Source: Toxonevra muliebris (lineage: Eukaryota > Arthropoda > Insecta > Diptera > Pallopteridae). From it: a DNA stretch of 64,000 nt. Under the pieces are notes generated by a model that ran no database searches, was not told the origin of the DNA, and saw only the letters and a list, made by a program, of their open reading frames with translations. Positions within the stretch are counted from its first letter, which is position 1. The number at the start of each line of letters is the position of its first letter. The stretch is taken from the NCBI GenBank assembly GCA_963691655.1, contig OY829328.1, forward strand, positions 85,750,400-85,814,399, in the 5' to 3' direction. Below, in pieces: positions 12,440 to 32,103 of the stretch. Both the position numbers and the translations under genes were made by a program.

Positions 12440-15082
12440 TTTATTGTTATTGTGATGAATGTTGTTTTTTGTTTTTTTTTATTGTGGTTGCTTAATGCTG
12501 TTTTAGTTTTTCCAATCACTTTTACTCTTCTTAGAATTTTAATTTGGAATATATTTCTATATGAATATATTCGAGTTCTTGTAGATATTGTCTGTAATGG
12601 GAAAAGAAAATGTATATTAAAATATTTTATAAAGAATATATGTTATTATTTAATTAAGCAAATCGTTGTATGGCCGACTTCAAATGCGATTTGTGATTCT
12701 ATTTTCTGTAGAGGCTCGATGCAGAACGTGGTTTGCCTATTGATTCCACGAAAGCGAAACTGGTCGGCCAGATCACTTAGGAATATCTGTGCATTGTTTA
12801 CGAAAATTACAGACTTGCAGTTCCTTAGCGCTACATAGATTTGAATAAAACTAACAGTTGTTTGGTTTGTCTAACTCTGACCAGTGCAGAGCATCTTCAG
12901 GCAAACTTTTCGCTATGATTTTTGTCTCCTGGAATTATACCTGATCTATAGCCAGTGTTTAATACTAGTATTGTATTATAATTTTTTTAGGTCTTATTTA
13001 TCAGGTTGCATGCTGCTTTTTCTTTTATTACTTATCAAGTGCAGGCTTCCTCTTTCCTCTCGTCTTGCAAACTCATTAGATAGGCTGAACGTTCGGAAAC
13101 GAAATTATGAAAGTTCCTCTCTACATTGTTACTGTAACTTTTATTGCTTGAAGTGTGCATATCCACATCTTTTTCCTGGAGATAGTTGCTTTATAGTTGG
13201 AATATTATTATTCCTCTGGATATAAGTGAACGAAAGGAATCGGAGTTGTGAGGAGCGTGAAGATCCATATAACTCACACGGCAAAAAAATAATAGAATTT
13301 TCCTTTAATTAGGCTTTAAAATTTTTAGCATCTAAATCCATTCTACTCATATTAACTTTGTATTCAAATTATAACATTCCCTACATTTAATTACTCATAT
13401 TTCGAGCTTGAACAAAGGATGCTACTGTGCACTTTTTGACTCATACACCACTGTACTCAGAATTGAGCAACACTAGTAGTTCACTGTTGTATTTACCACC
13501 ACTTCATCTTGAGTAATCATTAAATCGCTAATTTTGTTTTGTTATTAATTTTAAATACTCCGCTATTGTATTATTATAGTTTACTAGTTTTAATTAAATT
13601 TTCACATAAATTCTTCTAGATGCTGCTGTTGCGTTGCCATCCACCAGCCACCATTGTTGAGAAGCAAACAAACTGGCTACCGTGCTACGCATTCACAAGG
13701 TTACGTGTACAACACACGCCAGTCGCAGCGCGAGACTCTAACGCATTTGGAGTAGGTGCGTGAAATAAAACTTCATTTTTTTTATTAAATAAAAAGAAAT
13801 AACTCAAGAATATACCTTTATTTTCCTAATGCAAAATGAAAAATAATTCACTACTTTCTTGTTATTCCTTTCGTTTGTGTTCCGTTGTCACTTTGTTGCT
13901 GTTGCTGCTGCCACTTCTTCCACTAGTCTTACTTTTCTGCATTTCTCTCTATTGCATTCAACACATACACTTTTTAAGCATTGCATTTTGTTTGCTATTT
14001 ATTTTTTCACCTTGTTAACATTTTTAATTGATTTCATATTAAATTATTAGTATTATCTTTTCGATTAATTAAAAAAAAAAATTGTTTGTTGTTTGTGGGA
14101 GAAGTCGTTGGTTTTTTATTTTATTTTTTTGCTACTTCGTTTTGCTTTTCGTTGGAATTTGACTTCTTAATTACACACACACACACGCCTATGACTGAAA
14201 GAAAAACAACAACAACAATGTGCCCCGTCGCCATCTTAAAGTTTATGACAGCTATACATTTCACATATAGATGGCGCAAATTCCCAAGGAATGACATGAA
14301 GATGTCGCACACAAAAAGAGTACTACTGCAATTGTCATCAAAATTACCGGTACAGGGTTGCAACTTTAAGGCCTGAGATATGTTCATTTAATTATGGTTT
14401 AGAAATAAAGAAATTACAAATGGAATTCGTGCACTTTATTTTGATTAAACTCACATTAATATTTCTTATTAAAAGGTGGTGATGATTTTCCTAATGCCTC
14501 TTTTAACTTTGAAAATCACTTATTTGAGGAACATTTCCTTAATATAGTTTCATGATTTTCACCATTAACATATTAGTTTTCAAATAATATATTCAGGGGT
14601 TATTTCCAAAATTCTAATTCGTTCTATCTACCTGTACGAATCGTCATAACTTTTGCACAGTAATACGTAAATATATATGAAGAAAAATTCATTTTCTTAT
14701 CACATTGCAACACTGTTGATGTGTTATTCATTTGACATTGGCGCAAGTTGGGTCGGTTGGTTTTATTCGTGCTCCTCCGTGGTATTCATATTTTCTAAGT
14801 TCTGTATTCTTTTAATTAAACTCTATTAAAAATACAGTATACATTTTTTCATTAAAAAGAAATATTTTGATTCAGCTTCAATTATTAAAATTAATTAATA
14901 ATATTTTGCTCGATACGCATAAATTCGCATAATAATCATCATTTGAAGAAATTTGAAAAATTTTTTTGGTTCAGCAAAGTATCTAACATTAGTAGCAGCA
15001 GCAGCGGCATAAGTTCAGCAGCAGTAGCAGATACAGCAGCAAAAAACAACAACAACATCAACCTATAAGAACAATAGCAATA
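12440..15082. other. Divergent intergenic region between lin and Pgi
   Basis: This holds the 5' UTR and promoter of lin (- strand) and of Pgi (+ strand). A less AT-rich island at about 13615-13760 is the best candidate for a lin upstream exon or promoter. The stretch 14980-15082, rich in CAG and CAACA repeats and running straight into the Pgi ATG, is probable Pgi 5' UTR. A CA tract lies at 14173-14186. No protein gene is supported. Confidence 0.45.
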
Positions 15083-21256
<6,174 letters not shown>

Positions 21257-22895
21257 AGAAATAATTTTCAATAAAAAAAACACAACCAACAAATACATTT
21301 TCAAACATCATCCAGTGAAAAATAGAAAGCGAGATGAAAAAATCCTAAATATTTCACTCAAAATGCGAACGTACTTCATTTTATTAAAAAAAAAGAAGAA
21401 AATTACTAAAAGAAAAAAAAAATAAAAAAAAACTTTAGATTTAGATTTATTTCACCATTAGCGAAAAGTAAAAAATTAAACAAAGAATCTAAATTAATGT
21501 ATGTGTTCCTTACAAAACCTTATTGCAATTGAAACCGCACTCTCCTCGGTGTGTATTTATAATTTAGAGAAGAAAAAAAGTTAAAATTTAATCTCTTTTT
21601 TGTTTTTGTGTTTAAATTTAAAACGAATTATTGTTATTCTATTCTATACTCAAATATATTTGCACAAACAATACAAAGTAAAATGTTGTTGAATCTTTTA
21701 AGTTATATTATTTTATAGACTTATTCAAGCAAAAATTCTCATTTCAACATAAATAGCAAACATACATACATATATATATTTACGATATAATTTATAGATG
21801 AAAAGTAAAACTATTTAAAACTATTATTATTGTTATTATTGGCATTGATATTGATATTTGAAAAATGTTAAGGATGAAACGATGACTTTGTCCGGCTTAT
21901 ATATTGTTGTACTACATGAAGTATGTATATGAAATTGAATTCAATAAAATTGATGTTAGTTGTAAAAAAAAAAAAAACAGAAAATGCTATTTTTAATGGA
22001 GTACTAAAGCAGCACCTTCCTATTTGGATATTGTAAGTAAAAATATTGCTTATCTAGAACCGCATCAAGATTCTTTAAGAACACTACTGACCCAAAATAA
22101 AGTTTTTGCATTCGCAGAACCACAACTCATTCAACATTTTTTAGCTGGCTTATATGTTATTTAATTATTATTAACCTTCCTTGGTCAAGAAAAATTCAAT
22201 TCTAGACAAGATTTTTAGAAAATTTTCTTAAAAACTCAAATATTTTCAATATTTTCTAAGTGTTTCCCCTATGGAGTATTACATTATATTATCAGCAGAA
22301 GCAAGTTCATTTATTGTTTAGGATACCCTGTTATCATGATTTCGTTATCTGATCAAAGGGTTGCATTATCCAACAACCATGTAAATATCCACGTTTCGTA
22401 GCTGATTTACCACAGGATTTGAAATATTTGTTTTTGATTTGGCTTGACATAACACTTAACAATTACCAAAACATTACAAGCTTCGTTTATGCGATTCTTT
22501 TTTATGGTGCATCCTACTTACCCCTTAATTTAAAAATAACTACCATATTCATTGTTGGATTTCAGAACAATATTAATAATGTTGTTAATATTCATTCTAA
22601 TAAGCTTCTTTATATCTATCTTCAGACTTACCTAGAGAACATTTTAATGTTAGTTTGTTGTAGTGTGCTGAGAACAGAGAACTTCAAAATGTTCAAGGTG
22701 TAGAGTCTGATAGATTTCTATCCAAAGATCAAAAACAAAAAAAAAACCCAAAATGTAAAAAAGACCACAATTAAATGTTGACCGCATTAAAATAATTCTT
22801 TACATCTGGTAACTCTAATTCTATTGTGAATAGCAGCAGATGACAGTAGTGAAAGAAGAAGATGAAAGTCAAAATAAAAATCATTTTAAAACGCG
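21257..22895 (+). other. Pgi 3' UTR and intergenic spacer
   Basis: Candidate Pgi poly(A) signals lie just after the stop (about 21270) and at about 21941, where AATAAAATTGATG precedes an A-run at 21966. The rest is AT-rich spacer leading to the WDR43-type gene. No gene is supported. Confidence 0.5.
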
Positions 22896-25198
22896 ATGAT
22901 GGCGGTTGGACAACACGTGCTAGGTTTTTCGCCCAATGGAAAATTATTTGCGTTTTTTAACGACCAAGGAATTCTGCGGATATGGGATACAGAAACCAAT
23001 GAATTAAAGCAGGAATACACACCAAATTTACATTTGTCTGGGCCGTGCACTGCGCTTATTTGGGTTGTAGCCAGCAGTGCACATGATAACGTGAGTTGAC
23101 AATACCAAATAAAAATTCGCTAAGCAGTTTCAATTTAGAAATAAACTGAAAAGAATCTCATTAATGATTATTGTTATTAGCAATTGCAGGAAAAAAAGAA
23201 GTCGCGTAAATCAGAAAATGCTAAGGAAGCCTTATATTTGGCGCTGGGTACCAGCAATGGGCATGTCTCGCTCTATTCATATGCACAGGGAAAGGTAAGT
23301 ACTGTAAAATAATACCATTTAAATATAAAAAATATTTATTTCTTTTCCAGATTGCGCGTAACTTAAAAGGTGAGGGACATAGTGGGAAAATCACTTCTAT
23401 TGCACAGGATAATGGTGGTTATTTGTATACCTGCGGCGAAGATTGCCAAGTTATAGTGTGGTCACTGGTCGAAGAAAAACAGCGAACATCATGGGCAATT
23501 GGCAAAGAGAAACCTTATAGTATCTTATATATGCCACACAGTAATAGCTTAGTGATTGGTGCATCTCAAATTAAAGTTTACTCCGTGGGCACAAATGAGC
23601 TGCTGCAAACATTCATAGGTCATACATCAGAAGTGAATTTAATGACATCATTTGTTGTGGATGGGTGTGTAGAGTATGCAGTGACCACGTCGCATAGGGA
23701 ACGCATTATTTGTTTGTGGAAAATTGGTAAAAAGGGGCGCAGCAGCAAGGATCCAATGAAACCTGAATGCACATTACTCATGGAGGGTACAGCACAGTGT
23801 TTAACCTGCCAGGTGGATCATGATGGAAATCTAAAAGTGGCGAGCATTGTGAGCAGTGGTGTCATACATGTGTATCTGATAGCAGTAGAAAGGTAAATGC
23901 AATTATACATACTTTATAATAAAATTTTAAATAAACTGCTTTTGTATTTCTTCAGCATTAAAGCAGAAAAAACCATTAAACCAAAATTGACCATACAAAT
24001 TGTTTCGGATAGTTCAACAGTAATTGCGCCCATACCAGCAGTTGCTGCTTCATTACAGTACACAAATCGCCCAGAAGAGATTCTCTTAGGTTATGGCGAT
24101 AAACATTTTATGGCTTTTGAACATTTGAAAGCAAACTTTATAGAAAAAATTCAAGTGCTCATACGTACCGATCCTAAAAATTTATACGCCGCAAAGAAAG
24201 CAAGCAAAAAAGATGCTGCAAACACAAGCGCAGCACTAAAAACTTTAATTCCTATTGTTAATACAAACGATGTTGAATATAAGTCTGCATTAACTGTTTC
24301 GAAAAAGAAACTGAAAACTGTCGAAATGCCAATGGAATCACGTTTACAAAATCTGAACTTAAATGCACCGGCCGGTAGTGTGGGACCACAATCACAAAGT
24401 AAAGTTCAATTATTGGTGCAAGCGCTACACAGCAAGGATGCAATGTAAGTTGGCCATTTTTAAAATTAATTTATAAAAATATTAACTTATTTTATGATTA
24501 CAGTTTATTGCGTTCAGTTTTACATACAAATGATATAAAAACCATAGAATTAACCCTACAAAAATTACCTGTACAGTATGTGGGCACACTGGTAAATGAG
24601 CTGACGTTGCTAATGCAGAAAAACCGCATGAAGTTAATATTTGACTATTTAATATCTCTGTATTTTATAGGTATTTATAACACATATTTTTTCTACTTTA
24701 CAGTGTTGAATTTTCCATAAAATGGCTTAAAACTTTGTCGCAAACACATTCAAGTCAGCTATTAGCACTGGGTGCTGATGATTTACTTAATAAATTTGGC
24801 CCATGCATTGGCATTATAGAACATCGAGCAAATTGCTTAAAAGAATTATCAAAGTATGTTTTAAAAACTCTTATACTAACTTTGTATATTTTTCTATTAA
24901 CTTATTTTAACTTTTTACCTTAGACTCAATGGACGCCTTCAATTGTTAGTCAGCCAAATCAGACGTAACAGTGAAGATGCTAATTTAAATAGCGAAAATG
25001 TTTTAGTCTACGAAGATAATGGTTAATATTAGCTTTAAGCTTTTACTTTATTTTGCTGATATTGACATTTTTTTTACAGATTCTTCGAATTCTGAATTTG
25101 AAGATACTGTTGATAAGAGCGCATCCGATGATGAGTGGGAACAAGATACGGAAGATGACAATATGGAACAAGATGAAGATGATGATATGGAAACCTAA
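22896..25198 (+). CDS. WDR43: WDR43/Utp5-type WD-repeat nucleolar protein
   Basis: Subunit of the t-UTP part of the small-subunit processome, which supports Pol I transcription and early 18S rRNA processing in the nucleolus. Exons: 22896-23090, 23190-23294, 23351-23892, 23956-24444, 24504-24632, 24704-24853, 24924-25021 and 25080-25198, all in phase, about 608 residues. Exon 2 could begin at 23181 instead (three extra codons). The N-terminal half has WD40 blades (GQHVLGFSPNGKLFAFFND...RIWD, GKITSIAQDNGGYLYTCGED...IVWS, FIGHTSEVN...CLWK). The C-terminal Utp12 domain spans about residues 430-560 (RSVLHTNDIKTIELTLQKLP onward), followed by an acidic Asp/Glu tail. The exon 5 and exon 7 donors are GTTAAT rather than GTRAGT, but the joined sequence matches the family (NRMN-VEFSIKWLK; VYEDN-DSSN). 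The first codon is ATGATG; either ATG could serve. Confidence 0.92.
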
Positions 25199-25918
25199 AA
25201 TTATATGTATAAAAAAAATTTATATTCAAATACTAATTTTAATTACAATTAGTTAATATGTTTCTATTTCTAAAAGTTATTAAATACAAACAAATGCCTA
25301 AAATTTAAACTTAAGTTTTGTGTTCAGGAAGTTATGCATAGCGCTATTGTTGGTGTTTCTGTCCGAATGGGGTAGGGACTTATTTTCTACTTCCGAACTA
25401 AAAAGGATTACATCAGCAAGAAAGTCATCCAATGTAGAGTTTTTATGATACATATATGAAGACAATAGCCGTTTTGTACACACCTTTTACATTCGCTTTA
25501 GTATTTCTGTATATACACAAAAATTCTTGAGCAATTCTGCTTTTACAAATAAAATTCACAATAGAGCATTATATAATTATTATATAATATATATATTATT
25601 ATATAATTTCACATAAATCCTTTTACTTGGAGGACGAATTACGAATATGGCAGCATTACTACTAGTAAAAAACGTTGCCAACTATATATATAGATACCCT
25701 ACAATGTTTGGCAACAATGGCAAGGAAGCAGTTTCCTTTCGAAAGCAAACATTTTTGTTGTTGTACACACACAAGAAAATTTTCTTCGAATTGTTGTTCT
25801 CGATTGTTTTTTTGTTTCTCCAAGAAAGTTGCAAAAAATGTATGTTTATTAGAAAAACTAACGAAAAAAACATAAGGAATTAAAGAAAAAGAAGTGTAAT
25901 AATAAATACGGTGAGAAT
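25199..25918 (+). other. WDR43 3' UTR and spacer to the next gene
   Basis: AATAAAATTCACA at about 25549 is a plausible poly(A) signal for the WDR43-type gene. A TAT/ATTAT-rich stretch lies at 25565-25608. The 25620-25918 part is probable 5' UTR of the following gene. A 78-codon frame from ATG 25647 within it looks like chance. Confidence 0.4.
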
Positions 25919-28900
25919 ATGGAGAACAATGAAATTTCTATGTGTATGGATGTGAAATTAGATTTTCACGATAAACGTGCAGATTTCATAAAATTTAAAA
26001 CGTGGACCAAATGTCAAGTGAAGATCGAAGCAATTAAGTGCTTGCCCTGTTTCCTGCGCATCACATTCAAACAATGGAGTGACAACAACGTTGATGAAGA
26101 ACCTTCAATCTCCAACAACGCGGATGCTGATGAGAAAACGCTAAGGATTTCGATTATTATACCCGGAGTAAGCATCAGTTTAGCTGCTTCACGCACTAAA
26201 CTATATTCGTACGGACTCTTCTGGACACAAAATCGAAAAAATTGCTTCGTATATTTTGCGTTGGAGACAGAATCGAGCTGTCGTCAACACATGAAATGGA
26301 TGAGAAAGTCAATTAAAAATTTGGAACTACATAGGCAGTTGTTGTTGGAGCAACGTAAAAGCAACAGACATCCGCCAAGTAGCATTAAAGAGGGTGTGGC
26401 TACAGCAACAGTAGATACTATTACGAAAACTTCTATAAATGATGTATGTTTCAAGTGGAAACCACAGGAATTAAGGTGAGTGGGGGTTGTGTGCGTATAT
26501 TTTAGAATCTAATTTAAAATTTTCTTTAAATTTTAGTACAATTGCAATTAAATCAACACTCGGCCCACTTCCTAAAACACCTGACACTTTTGTCAATAAT
26601 AGCAATTACATCTCACCATGGCCACGTCGTGTATCGCGTGCCTCGGAGATTTACGAAGAGATTTTAGATGGCGGCAACCTTTGTAGCGATGCAACGCCTC
26701 GCCTGTCTCGTCGTTTTTCACGCAGTTCCATTGCTTCAGGCATTTATGAGGAAATGAAACCCACCGCTAACTATTTCAATGCTTCAACGATTGACGAAGA
26801 GGTGTTTGAATCACCTCCTCCACTGCCGCCACTCCCACCGCCCAGGAAACGCATCAATACATTCGAAACTGAATGTGGCATTTTAGGTGCAATACCGCGC
26901 TGCAGCACGAATCCTGAATCTGAAATGGCCAAAAAGAAAAAGTACAAAAACATGCTAGATAACATCTTTGGCAGTGGGCGTGCCAAACGTGCTGAGAGTG
27001 TTAGCGAAACGCAGGCATGTACGGCTGATGAGGTCATCGCTGTATCGCCGAAACCTTCGGCTACATTTGCCGAGCCACCAACTTATGTTAATGATGAAAT
27101 CGCTGCCAAACGACAAAAAAAAACTGCGATTAATATTGCCAAATCAAAACGAAACAGTTTCTCAAGTCCCGATTTATCGAAAATCAATTTCCTCGATACT
27201 TTCGATGAGGAAAGAGTGGCCGATCTGCTTTTTCATAATTCCTTTTCGAACAGTGATGATCTCAATGTTTGCAATGAGAGCTTTAATGAATCCTCCTCCA
27301 TCATAAAGACCGGCGAAGCTGAAGACCTTTTGGCTCAATCACCAACAGTCGCGGCGTGTAAAACAAAAGCGGATTCATTGAAAAGCTTAAATAATATATC
27401 ACAGCAAATTCCAAATAACTTCAATTTTTCTGCATGCAATTCCTCCACCATTAATCTAATTGGAGCTAGTGGTGCGGCACTGCCACTACAAAGCGCTCAA
27501 AACAAGAATAAAATCTTGGTTGATGATTTAACAGGCTACTGTGTAATGGCACCGATTATTAATAAAAAGAATAACAATGAACATACTTCATCAGGATATT
27601 CGAGCGGATCGCCATCATCATATACCAATTCTACCGAGGATCACCTAAGTCATCGGCTTCTCTCGGTGGTTCCGCATAATATTACTGATGTTGTGCAGTT
27701 ACAAAAGCAAACAGCACCAAATAAAGAGGACAGTGCCATTTATGAGAATATGATGGGATCACTAAACTCGACAAAAAGTAACATTTCAAAAAAAGATAGT
27801 ATTTCGAAGGAATTGTCGACATTTGTTGGTGTCATGGCTACACCACCAGCTTGTGACTTCACTGGTAATTTATATGAGAATCTACTTACTGTTAAAGCTG
27901 CACAGGAATTGGGACAACAGCCAACGCCTCCATTGACAACAAGTGGTGCATTGAGTACTAGCACTCCAACTGATTCACCACATGCACAGTTAACGCCAGA
28001 TTTGCTGCCCTTAAAAGATGGTAGTAGTGCTGGCGAAGAAGACGTAGAGAGCTTCTACCAAACACCACGCAAATCAATAATTAGTGTTGATGATAAAATT
28101 CCGTCATACTATCCGAATAGTTGTGATACATTGAAAATGCGTCGCACAGTGCAGAGTCCATTAAAAGTGACCACGCCCACATCGAGCTTAAATGAGGTAA
28201 ACTATTTTGTAATTTTTTGTTTGCAAAAAGAATGAAATCGGTAATAAATGAGGATAATTTCTTTTTCAAAAACTCGAGATAAATTTGTATTTAAAAAATG
28301 GAAAAAATCCTTATTTTATTAGCATTATAAAAGTTCCAATGAAAATTTAATTGAACTAGTATCAGCATAAACTTTTGTAATGCCAATGAAATGAAACTAG
28401 CATTAAACTTCAATCAAATTAACTTTCATTACCACTTCATTGTGCAATGATAGCGAAAAATCAATGATTATACTGTCCCACATCTGAAATTGTATGGTTT
28501 TTTCCCTGCAGAAAAGCACATCATCTATCGGGTTGCGCCAATTGGTCAGCATAAAAATGCGTCGGGAACGCAAGGAAAATATGTACATATCATCGCCGCA
28601 TCAAATCATCGAACAGCGATATAACGGCAACAGTAACGATTCTTCCAGCACATCTACCACAAAAACATGTTCCTTAGCAGACAAAAATAAATCGGTAAAA
28701 TCGCACAAAACCAAGAAGACTGCAGCTCATAAAATATCCGAAAATGTTTATGCTGTAAAACATGCCATCCAAAGATCATCCAATAGCAACAAAACTCAAA
28801 CAGCTAGTGGTGCGACTACCATCGGTCTCACCGATGAAATGAAAGAGAAACTCCAAACAGAATTGTTGCAATTGGCAGTATTGCAGAAAATAGATTTTAA

Positions 28901-29363
28901 ATTTGATGATAGCAATAGCATTATAAAATTAACAGCAAACAAAACTTCAATAGAAGCAGAACTACAGGAGAACAAAGCAGAAAACGTAAAACATGGGAAT
29001 TGTAAGCAACGCGGTAATACAACATCATCTTTCATCCATAATAAATATGTTAACACTGTTGTTGGTGTTTCTCCGACGGCAACAGTCCACCATCTACAAC
29101 AAAATCAAACGTCAAATACTAATACCAATTCATCAGCAACTGTTGATGTCATATTACAATCTTCAAAAATGGTTAGCAGCAGCCATGAAGTTGCAGCTGT
29201 TGCTGCTTCTCCCACAACTACCATTCTTGGTGATGTGCATTTGAACGTTACTGGTGTTAAAAAATTCGCTTCATTGCCGCGTTTTAAGAAAATCGATTTC
29301 TCACCTTTGAAACTGAAAATTAATAATGTTCTTCAACGTAATCAACAAAATAACGAATTTTGA
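25919..29363 (+). CDS. PH-like docking/scaffold protein with YEEI and YEN motifs
   Basis: Exons: 25919-26475, 26537-28196 and 28512-29363, in phase (2, 0), 1022 residues. Residues about 20-150 look like a PH/PTB-type fold: alternating strands, then a closing helix with a central Trp (RQHMKWMRKSIKNLE). The long remainder is low complexity and probably disordered. It carries tyrosine motifs IYEEI (Tyr225), IYEEM (Tyr256), IYENM (Tyr588), LYENL (Tyr632), FYQTP, MYISS and VYAVK, a proline-rich run at 279-291 ending PPPRKR (SH3-ligand-like), and RxxS sites. YEEI matches the classic Src-family SH2 preference and YEN the Grb2/Drk preference. This suggests an adaptor phosphorylated downstream of a tyrosine kinase, Dok/IRS-like in design; that role is inferred. 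I do not recognise the Drosophila gene. The start (GAATATGGAG) is the first ATG of the frame; a further upstream exon is possible. Confidence 0.82.
28197..28511 (+). other. Intron with imperfect hairpin repeat
   Basis: The second intron of the docking-protein gene. Within 28315-28445, AAGTTCCAATGAAAATTTAA pairs imperfectly with a later CTTCAATCAAATTAACTTTC region. Related AATTGAACTAGCA-type words recur at about 7310-7330. It may be a small MITE-like element; the limits are uncertain. Confidence 0.3.
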
Positions 29364-31697
29364 TATACAGCTGCATCAACATTTGCATCGAAATTTTTGC
29401 AATTTAATACTAAGTCATGATGAAATTTAGCTTTGTGTATGTGCGCTTTTCATCTTCAAGCTTAAGTTAATTTTGTTTTTTTATGTGAATTAAATGCATG
29501 GTAAGCAATTTTTTATAAAAATTTTATTTTTCCAGCTTATTAACTTGAAGTTTTTTTTGCATTGTGTTTTATGTTTTCTTTCAAATATTTTCCGTTTTTA
29601 CCCTTTTTTATTACGTATCCTACAGTATGCTTTAATTTGTAAGCGTTTATTTAGTATTAATATTAGATATATATAATTTTTTTTTTTTTCAAGTTATCCT
29701 TTATTTTGTAAATTTTCTTTTGTATATTATCATTTATTTAATTATATGTATTTGTTTATCGACTTTGTATTTTAAATTTATTATTTTATTATATGCAGTA
29801 ACTGGTTTAAATATAAGTACCCAAAACTTGCAGTAAGAGAATTCGAAGATTTGAGAATGAAAGTGTTTTTTTTACATATATATATTAGTTGAAGTATTAA
29901 AAATATTCATCCTTAAAAATCAATTGCGTATTTGAATTACATTCAAGTCATTTTGATCATTTTCACTGAGAACACACAGGTAAACTAATTAGTCATTGCC
30001 AGAGATAAGTTTGTTTGAAGCTGCAAATATTTATGTAATAAAATTAGGGAACTAATATTTATACCAGTTGCATTATGATTAAAAGATTAAAGCTCTATCA
30101 ATTATGCCTTAACGTTTCATCTCTTTTTATCATATATGAAACTTTGAAACGTCAAAGAAAATTTAATTGCCATTAATCGAATCTAATGTAATGTAATGAC
30201 AATTAAATTGACATTGTATGAATTCATTTAAAAAAAGGAATCAGCTGCAACATTCGAGCAACCCTTTGAATTTTTAATGTGATACCAATTCAATTGTTTA
30301 AATTCGCATTGTATAAATCCAACTAAAAAAAAAAGAAAAGATATTGAGCGAATCTTATGTCAATTAAAAAATTATTATTTGGTCTTGAGTCTATTAACTT
30401 TTTTGTTCTTTGAATTACCATAAGAATTGAAAACACTAATGAAATGTATAAAATTATTTAAACAATTCAAAGTGAATTAATTCAATGTCAATTGTAAGTT
30501 GATTTAATTTTTATGCCAATGCTTTACTATTAATTAATTTGAGAAAATGTTTTTTTCTGCAAAAGCAAAATAATTTAAAAATAAAAATTTATTTAAAATC
30601 ATATGTTGTGAATAAGAAAGATTCGTTTTATAAACATACCAAAAATTTTAAAATTTTTAGTCAAGTTTGTATATGTTTTCTCTTTCAATAGTTTTATGTA
30701 CTGAAACTTAATTTTAATCTTAACTCAATTTATTTAATCTATTGTATTTTAAAGCTAAAGTTGAATTGTACCGAAAGTTATTATCAATTACAGCTAAGAC
30801 TTTATAACTACCTAAAATGCTTTATGCAATTAAAGTTCATCTTTTGGAAATCGATATTAAATTTATTCAAAGATTACATGATTTTGATTAACATGAAAAA
30901 AAAAACAAAGAAAACACTAAAATACCCACTCTGCTTTCTCTTTATACATGAAATTTTCATGATGAAATATGCCGCTTCAAAAAATGTTCATTCTAAATTT
31001 TTAGCTTTTACGCTTTGAAAACCATATCGAAAACTGTCTAATTATAACATATCGCTGAACGAACGAAAACAATATTAATTATATGTTTGGCTTGGAAAAA
31101 TTGCTATTAATGAGCCTCTTCAATTACTATAACTTAACATTAAATATTATTAAACTATAAAAAATATCATTAAATTTATATATTATATATGTATGTAGGT
31201 AGGTATCTCTACAAATGCGTTGTGAATAAATGTTTCATTGTTGGCTGTTATACTTAAAAATGTCTACAAAAAATATGCATGCATTGAAATGCTCAGTTAT
31301 AGATAATTAATATAAAATAAAGTAATAAGAAATGCATGAAATGGTTGATTTATTGGTTTAGGCAATTATTGTTGTTAAATATTACATTAATCCTGCTAAA
31401 AAGAAAAATAATAAAACCAGGATCAAAAATATTAATTTATGCTGTATAATAATTATACTCATCATAATTAAGGTACTCATTTAATATAAAGAAAATAAAC
31501 GCTTTTTTGGCTTTTGTAAAATTATATAAACATATCAAGAACTGTTTGTCTTTATTTTCTAAGAAAAACTAAACAAAACAAAAAAAAAAATATTGTGAAC
31601 AAATGCTTATAATAAATGAATTGCTCAACCTCTATCCTGTGACTTTTTTAATAATTTTACATCATATAGCATTAGTTCACAAGTAAAATCACATGCA

Positions 31698-31820
31698 GCC
31701 CTATTCTAAACATTCTCGAATGAAGCCACCGATAAAATTTGTTTGTTTTTTCTTTTCCTATAGGGGAAAACGAAAAAAATTTTCCCGTGGATTCCATTTC
31801 GGGAATATTTAGAATAGGGC
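31698..31820. mobile_element. MITE-like palindromic element
   Basis: The left end, GCCCTATTCTAAACATTCTC (31698-31717, continuing GAATG), is matched in reverse complement by the right end 31795-31820, which ends AGAATAGGGC, with only a few differences over about 25 bp. The interior contains a second self-complementary block, TTTTCCTATAGGGGAAAA. At 123 bp with no coding capacity it fits a non-autonomous foldback/MITE. No clear target-site duplication was verified. Confidence 0.55.
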
Positions 31821-32103
31821 CGAATATGTTAATCTAGAGAGAATCGGAAATTTGAAAAAGGCGGAAAACTATTGTGAACTATGCCTGAATATTGTCAACC
31901 GTGTGTTCAGAGAAACTAAAGATGCCTCATTACCATCGTTATCAAATGAAATTTGCATCGAAAAATTTTAATGAAATAAAATGAAAAGAATTGTCTTTTT
32001 AAAACTAATCGTTCTAAATATTCACTTTACTTTAATATAAATAACAATGAAATACAATATGCAGAATAACCACACTTCTGACAACAGTGGTTAATTGAAT
32101 GCA

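Noticed and set aside
24624..24720. Frameshift or premature stop in the WDR43-type gene
   Set aside because: Resolved by using the GTTAAT donor at 24633, which restores the Utp12 domain sequence.
25647..25883. 78-codon frame upstream of the docking-protein gene
   Set aside because: More likely 5' leader sequence; composition and context do not support a protein.
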